62,328 nt of DNA, from NCBI GenBank assembly GCA_903827375.1, contig CAIKHZ010000358.1, positions 1 through 62,328 on the forward strand, read 5' to 3'. Positions 59,501-62,328 of the stretch are shown piece after piece; the stretch's first letter is position 1, and every line of letters starts with the position of its first letter. Below the pieces are notes generated by a model that had not been told where the DNA came from, did no database searches, and saw nothing but the letters and a program-made list of their open reading frames with translations. The stretch is from Akkermansiaceae bacterium. GTDB lineage: Bacteria > Verrucomicrobiota > Verrucomicrobiia > Verrucomicrobiales > Akkermansiaceae. Both the position numbers and the translations under genes were made by a program.

Positions 59501-59530
59501 GACGAGACGATGAACGGAGCTAGGTTTCAT
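53552..59530 (-). CDS. Large secreted autotransporter-associated beta-strand repeat protein
   Basis: This 1,992-residue protein starts at ATG 59530 (MKPSSVHRLVRTGSDAARHF; signal peptide ends near MAQA). A PA14-like domain lies at about residues 100-215 (GSYNFQWSNDDRGFMYMD). A second PA14-like region (about 435-600) follows repeat segments. A very long array of beta-helix-type and PATR-type repeats then runs over about 620-1840 (GTLTTDKSLNVGNLTIE, LVLTGDNSGFSGRQYIRRG). The tail has a GDSNHDGVANAVAMVLGVDP loop and a beta sandwich ending FGRLQVTV. No beta-barrel translocator is present, so secretion and anchoring must use another route. It is probably a surface adhesin or glycan-binding protein and pairs with the GH20 gene downstream. 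Confidence 0.85.
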   Translation of the reverse strand: MKPSSVHRLVRTGSDAARHFALAIAVLLGGNMAQATDIVLGGGTVTYSGTATGTQIAGINGSVFLNTPDNFTPVNLDGASFTMPLDRVLAGTQANTILATTPNYNALLIGAINNWDGFSGFNGNADHFVSAFSGTFTPQVSGSYNFQWSNDDRGFMYMDLNHDRTLTNDEQVAAYAWTSSGNVTLTAGTAYTYIYMTQEFGGAQNNWWRFTPPGGSATVINPSDPAQAGIWNVSNITYGPLSFAGQNLNVNADTTLQLNASPNIPFALLNANTGTATITGVVPSLSFTGTFVAAAATSGIASGAAVTLGPVTLGSGGTLIANGSGTKSATSLTLSGASGGINAEGRFNLGTYSDGGSPKTLTLGGAGTKVMDNSSGGIVAAHTTLQLTGGSLDTTATAAGANDPLGGAMTLQLANSKLLLQGQQMITNDALKITEYNLSPSGDLMYVPSGNSLLAQSSNRSAMETGLVRYSDNAGDWGSSQLWTSTFPGLVTTHAFEVMWQGQFRPTATDNYNIGDYGADDAETTWIKIDGTWQQLSGSWRALTAGVWYDIAIMYGNWGGGAHDYPVMQRQNVDSSWKNITMSGFALGDWRTQTLGALDLSGRSVRLDASSEIATMSDSAVAFNTLTVNNGVLTLSGAPSTSFASTSVSAAATQIGFNSAAAILAGPITGNSATATFVKAGAGTLTLNSANTGLANVMFDVQGGSLAAVSPNSLGGSTSDQLSGGNLMLSSTGGDVSYNLSTTVTQNSSLTAGKATGGTNGPLTVSLGSAGKVLSIQNGQTLTVTATDSYALNINNSINLQENASLTVNGTGVNINNLGATTLTMGSNSTINLNSGALTTDKALDVYNLNLNGGLLTQTGNGAAKNLNVRGTLTVNNPATNLQITGAANLTSTSNATIDLVAGTLTTDKSLNVGNLTIESAGTLNRSGTGSAKNITVSGKLRLNNQTMDTTGATLSVGDRIELSNSTLTCGNALTFNSFYMDGTSTFNPGAPTTINGQIEIYNASTANFTDHTLNTNWQNVYIQGSGTQLTVGGNLNVNFLQIWDGGTLNAPSVTIQDRIDFHSTDSRYGNNTYSFSIAGHNGTSSYIRVFGGGFDRNPSDGSTDIYLTGVNSYAGITQILDNTVLVADDGVGLPSASSIQFNNGGVLGTHGSFTRSIGDAQGGQVVWNGGWGGFAGYGGDLTVSLATVGGGANAPLAWNSYTDGFNNQGLFLGSTNATNNVTLTNAIEINSYAQINTSSRTTLATLTGNLTGDQTLDKQGSGTLVLTGDNSGFSGRQYIRRGVLDVGLNGSNLGSGRIDLQADTSDPYWKGAILQAHGVLNKTIGNDNGNLHWEDNGGGFAARGGSLSVTLNGGATIHWNDDPSGFRGRNLMFGSGTADNVVTLTNNIDAQNQYRVVQVFDNPNSTADKALLSGTISNLSGFEKQGDGTLEMHGFATIGDQVRVHGGGTLKVSGNLQAGALYTESDPRYVGSALNQIEVYDNSRLLVIGNVQASVMYGDGNTANSIQTTGDVTLRGRWEQNGGTGHVGGNLQTGDDHIYLRNATVLTVDGSLRSGTPDRDIYLWQACRLNIGGDLKANYLYAEQAAPTGNGQLPGITVGGNLNINGQVDLRTGSSTVAGNLTTNDNLYVRYGADLTVAGNLTANYLEASEYDYWYGTGRVSNIHLNGASAVINGGSGNISINANNPTAGYGVLDGVAAVSANGVYLWNKAKLGGNLTLNVLDKVEIGGNSVIAPGSPVGTLTINGNLQLDDGAICEFGGGDLVSVSGTLTAGNGWTLKLQADGQHLATGGSMTLMHCGTVGSFNHVPSYDVSALVAASWLPAGFDVGALSLSVNNGNVVLNGLHIDGAALSSYASWATDMGISGQPASGDSNHDGVANAVAMVLGVDPKGASKAAWLPTLALVTNPLGVPAGKYLEFTYRRTALSVAAGVTATCQYSSGLDSAWINAQDGVSGVKVLTTTDYFAAGIDRVRAYVPSTGHSALFGRLQVTVP

Positions 59531-59676
59531 GGGATTGTACTTGGGTATCGGTTGTGGTTTGTTTGAAAATGCGTTGGGGTGCAATGCGCGAAGGCTAGGA
59601 TTTCGACCCGGTTTGACAAGGAAAAAGGTTTCAAAGGATCATGCACGGCCAAGACTTCAAAGTTTGAATCTGCTAG

Positions 59677-59850
59677 GCGCTTATCGAAACGGAAAAAGCG
59701 GCGCTCGATCGGGATGTGTCGCGCAAGGACCCGCTCATCGACCAGCAGATGATGCGGCTGGACACCGCTAACAATACCCTCTTGGACACCATCAAGATCT
59801 GTGCCAGGAACCGTGCTAAAATCCGCCCTGCCAAGGGCGGCTTCCCGCAT
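59677..59850 (+). pseudogene. Possible transposase C-terminal remnant
   Basis: A frame open from 59677 reads ALIETEKAALDRDVSRKDPL, then MMRLDTANNTLLDTIKICARN, before drifting into nonsense. The LLDTIKxxARN block resembles the end of a class of DDE-type transposases I recall from environmental bacteria, but the copy has no start, no DDE domain and no inverted ends. The rest of 59531-59853 shows no gene. Confidence 0.3.
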
Positions 59851-59853
59851 CCG

Positions 59854-60321
59854 TCACACCTCCCCAAAGCCAATGTCCTCCAACAGAATTTGGTTTTTCA
59901 CCGCAGCATTGGCCAGAACGTCGCAGCGTTCATTTTCGGGATGGCCGGCGTGACCTTTCACCCAGTGCCAGCGGATCGTGTGCGGCTTTATGGCGGCGAG
60001 CAGCTGCAGCCATAGGTCGCGGTTTTTTACCGGTTGTTTGGCGGCTGTCTGCCAACCGCGGCGTTGCCAACCGGCCAGCCATTTTTTGTCGAGGGCATCG
60101 ATGAGGTACTTGGAATCCGAGTGGAGGTCCACCTCGCAGGGTTCGCGGAGCAATTCCAACGCGGCAATGGCCCCACGCAGTTCCATCCGGTTGTTAGTCG
60201 TGAGGCGGTAGCCCGCAGCGAGTTCCTTGCGGTGGGCACCGCTCACCAGCACCACACCGTAGCCGCCGGGGCCTGGATTGCCCTTGCAGCCGCCATCTGT
60301 ATAAATCACCACACGTTTCAT
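59854..60321 (-). CDS. rnhA: Ribonuclease HI
   Basis: This 155-residue enzyme removes RNA from RNA-DNA hybrids in the cytoplasm. All four acidic residues are in place: D9 ([16 protein letters not shown]), E47 (NNRMEL), D69 (HSDSKY) and D134 (NERCDVLA). The basic handle region ([13 protein letters not shown]) is also present. The length equals that of the E. coli enzyme. It is followed on the same strand by the RND permease end, which lies upstream in transcription, so the two are not clearly linked (55 bp apart). Confidence 0.97.
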   Translation of the reverse strand: MKRVVIYTDGGCKGNPGPGGYGVVLVSGAHRKELAAGYRLTTNNRMELRGAIAALELLREPCEVDLHSDSKYLIDALDKKWLAGWQRRGWQTAAKQPVKNRDLWLQLLAAIKPHTIRWHWVKGHAGHPENERCDVLANAAVKNQILLEDIGFGEV

Positions 60322-60375
60322 CGGGCGGCAAGGTGGCCTAATGAGTGGGATTTGCCAAGTCCGGCGTGCAGGGAT

Positions 60376-62328
60376 TCAGCCATGCGCAACGGGCAGCGCT
60401 GGAGGCAACGCTGTGGGCTGCGCAGACTTTTTCGAACCAAATGCACGCGACACGAGCACAAAGAAGAACGGGATGAAAATCAGGTCGATGAAGGTGGCCG
60501 AAAGCAAGCCGCCTGTCACCGCCGTGCCGATGGCGTTCTGGGCGGCCGCACCCGCTCCATGGGTCAGCGCCAGTGGCAGGGTTCCGAAGAAAAACGCCAG
60601 CGACGTCATGATCACCGGCCGCAAGCGGATGCGCACAGCGGTGAGCGTTGCGTCCACCAAATCGTGGCCCTGATGCATGAGTTGTTTGATGAACTGAATG
60701 ATCAAAATGGCGTTTTTGGTAGATAGACCGACGGTAGTTAGAAGTCCGATTTGCAGATAGACATCATTGGGGAACATGCGCAATTTGACGGCAGCCACCG
60801 CGCCTAACAATCCAAGTGGCAGCATCAGCAGATTGACAAACGGGATGGTCCAACTTTCGTACAAAGCCGCCACCGCGAGGAACACCACCAGCAGCGAGAT
60901 GGCATACAGGGTCGGGGCCTGGGCACCGGCATGTTTCTCTTCGTAGGAAAGGCCGGTCCACTCGTAACCGATGCCAGCCGGCAACATGGCCGCCAATTTT
61001 TCCATTTCGGCCATGGCTTCGCCGGTGCTGACGCCCGGCGAAGCCTGGCCTAGCAGTTCGACGGCGGGAATGCCGTTGTAACGTTCAAGCCGGGGCGAGC
61101 CATACTGCCAGTGGGCGCTGGAGAAGGCGGAGAAGGGCACCATTTGGCCGCCCTTGCTATTGACGTACCAACTATTGATGTCCTCCGGCAACATCCGGTA
61201 ACGGGCATCCGACTGCAGGAAGACTTTTTTGACGCGGCCGTTTTGAATGAAATCGTTGACGTAGGAGCTGCCCCAGGCAGTGGCAAGGACGTCGTTGACC
61301 TGCGACAGGGAGACCCCCAAGGCCCCGGCCCGCACATCGTCGATGTCGAGGTTGAACTGCGGCGAATCGTCCTGGCCGTTAGGTCGTACCCAAGCGATGA
61401 GTTTGGGGCTTTGCATGGCCATGCCTAGCAATTGGTTGCGAGCCTCCATGAGTTTTTCATGTCCGAGGGCCCCGCGGTCCTGGAGTTGGAAGTCGAAGCC
61501 GCTGGCGACCCCCAATTCGATCACCGCTGGAGGGACGAAAGCGAAAGCTATGCCATCGCGGATCTGAGAGAAACTCTGCATGGCCCTGCCTGCAATGGCC
61601 TGTGCCCTGAGTTCCTTGCCTTGGCGCAGTTTCCAGTCCTTGAGTTTGACCCAGGCCAAGCCCATGTTCTGGCCGCTGCCGGCAAAGCTGAATCCCGCCA
61701 CGGTGATGATGCCCTCCACGGTGGCCGCCTCATCCACAAGGAAATGGCGCTCCATTTCCCGCATCACTTCGAGGGTGCGTTCCTGAGTGGCACCGGCCGG
61801 CAACTGGACCTGACAGATGATGAATCCTTGGTCCTCTTCTGGTAGGAACGATGTGGGCAAGTGCATGAAAAAATAGCCCATCGCGGCGACGATGCCACCG
61901 TACGCCACTAGATAGCGCAACGGCTTGCCGAACGAGCGGCCGACGATGCCTTCGTACTTGCTTCGGCAGAAGTCGAACACCCGGTTGAAGTGGCGGAAGA
62001 ACCCGCTGAACCAGCCGCTCTCGCCGGCAACATGCCCCTTGGCGACGGGTTTGAGGATCGTGGCGCAAAGGGCCGGGGTTAGGATCATCGCCACGAAAAC
62101 CGACAGGATCATGGCCGAGATGATGGTGATGGAAAACTGACGGTAGATCACTCCGGTGGAGCCGCTGAAAAACGCCATCGGCAGGAACACAGCCGTGAGC
62201 ACCGTGGCGATGCCCCACAGCGCACTGGTGATTTGCCCCATCGATTTGATGGTGGCGTCATGGGGGGAGAGCCCCTCCTCGGTCATGATGCGCTCGACGT
62301 TTTCCACCACCACGATGGCGTCATCGAC
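60376..62328 (-). CDS. RND efflux permease (AcrB/MexF-like), 5' part outside window
   Basis: The C-terminal 650 residues or so of an HAE1-type RND inner-membrane pump are present. The frame continues off the window edge. The first visible residues are [13 protein letters not shown], the TM4 region with the two proton-relay Asp residues. [32 protein letters not shown], the porter-domain region ([20 protein letters not shown]) and the later TM block ([13 protein letters not shown]) follow. It would export drugs, solvents or lipids by proton antiport with a membrane-fusion and outer-membrane partner, probably encoded beyond the edge. The stop is at 60376. Confidence 0.95.
   Translation of the reverse strand, partial: VDDAIVVVENVERIMTEEGLSPHDATIKSMGQITSALWGIATVLTAVFLPMAFFSGSTGVIYRQFSITIISAMILSVFVAMILTPALCATILKPVAKGHVAGESGWFSGFFRHFNRVFDFCRSKYEGIVGRSFGKPLRYLVAYGGIVAAMGYFFMHLPTSFLPEEDQGFIICQVQLPAGATQERTLEVMREMERHFLVDEAATVEGIITVAGFSFAGSGQNMGLAWVKLKDWKLRQGKELRAQAIAGRAMQSFSQIRDGIAFAFVPPAVIELGVASGFDFQLQDRGALGHEKLMEARNQLLGMAMQSPKLIAWVRPNGQDDSPQFNLDIDDVRAGALGVSLSQVNDVLATAWGSSYVNDFIQNGRVKKVFLQSDARYRMLPEDINSWYVNSKGGQMVPFSAFSSAHWQYGSPRLERYNGIPAVELLGQASPGVSTGEAMAEMEKLAAMLPAGIGYEWTGLSYEEKHAGAQAPTLYAISLLVVFLAVAALYESWTIPFVNLLMLPLGLLGAVAAVKLRMFPNDVYLQIGLLTTVGLSTKNAILIIQFIKQLMHQGHDLVDATLTAVRIRLRPVIMTSLAFFFGTLPLALTHGAGAAAQNAIGTAVTGGLLSATFIDLIFIPFFFVLVSRAFGSKKSAQPTALPPALPVAHG

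Noticed and set aside
59529..59771. Short plus-strand ORF antisense to the start of the large surface gene
   Set aside because: It overlaps the signal-peptide region of the minus-strand gene and has no family similarity.

Overview
The window looks like a chromosome segment of a GC-rich (roughly 58-60%, judged by eye) Gram-negative bacterium of the Verrucomicrobia, PVC group. The evidence is a set of very large secreted proteins with autotransporter-associated beta-strand repeats ending in a calcium-loop tail, ThuA-like and GH20/GH78 secreted enzymes, an SSS symporter paired with a tiny membrane protein, lipopolysaccharide genes (WaaA), and intergenic period-7 repeats. No phage, plasmid, CRISPR or intact insertion sequence is visible.

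Layout. 1-445 is repeat-rich non-coding DNA. 446-5218 (+) holds a Dabb-domain protein, a YgiQ-type radical SAM protein and a GH20-like secreted protein without the usual catalytic pair. 5226-13192 (-) runs as waaA, rsmD, a repeat block, then an apparent four-gene envelope unit: an AsmA-like protein, a secreted protein, a membrane-anchored alkaline-phosphatase-superfamily enzyme and a one-TM protein. Divergent to it, 13272-16055 (+) carries a GT28-like glycosyltransferase, a HAD hydrolase, tRNA-Gly(GCC) and prmA.

16357-22929 is one huge surface-protein gene that has lost its 5' end and is split into four reading-frame blocks. It is followed by a related intact leucine-rich-repeat protein (23058-24011). 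24487-31971 carries purT, the symporter and its small partner, an alpha/beta hydrolase, a ThuA-like protein, a secreted hydrolase containing an 11-G tract, and a GNAT acetyltransferase. 32462-42580 encodes a single intact protein of about 3,370 residues. After a GH20 remnant come a beta-propeller protein and a GH78 rhamnosidase (44393-47926). 48705-51217 is an accB-accC-thiE operon. 51204-59530 (-) has a canonical GH20 hexosaminidase and a surface protein of about 1,990 residues. The window closes with rnhA and the 3' two thirds of an RND efflux permease.

How it fits together (inference). Housekeeping genes are interleaved with a secretome aimed at amino-sugar and rhamnose-containing glycans (GH20, GH78, esterase-like hydrolase, ThuA-like) and large adhesin-like proteins. 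The most unusual sequence signals are non-coding: a family of long palindromes sharing a GTCCGATCGGAC core, period-7 tandem repeats of unrelated sequence, a 23-bp minisatellite, a dispersed repeat of about 147 bp and a MITE-like element.
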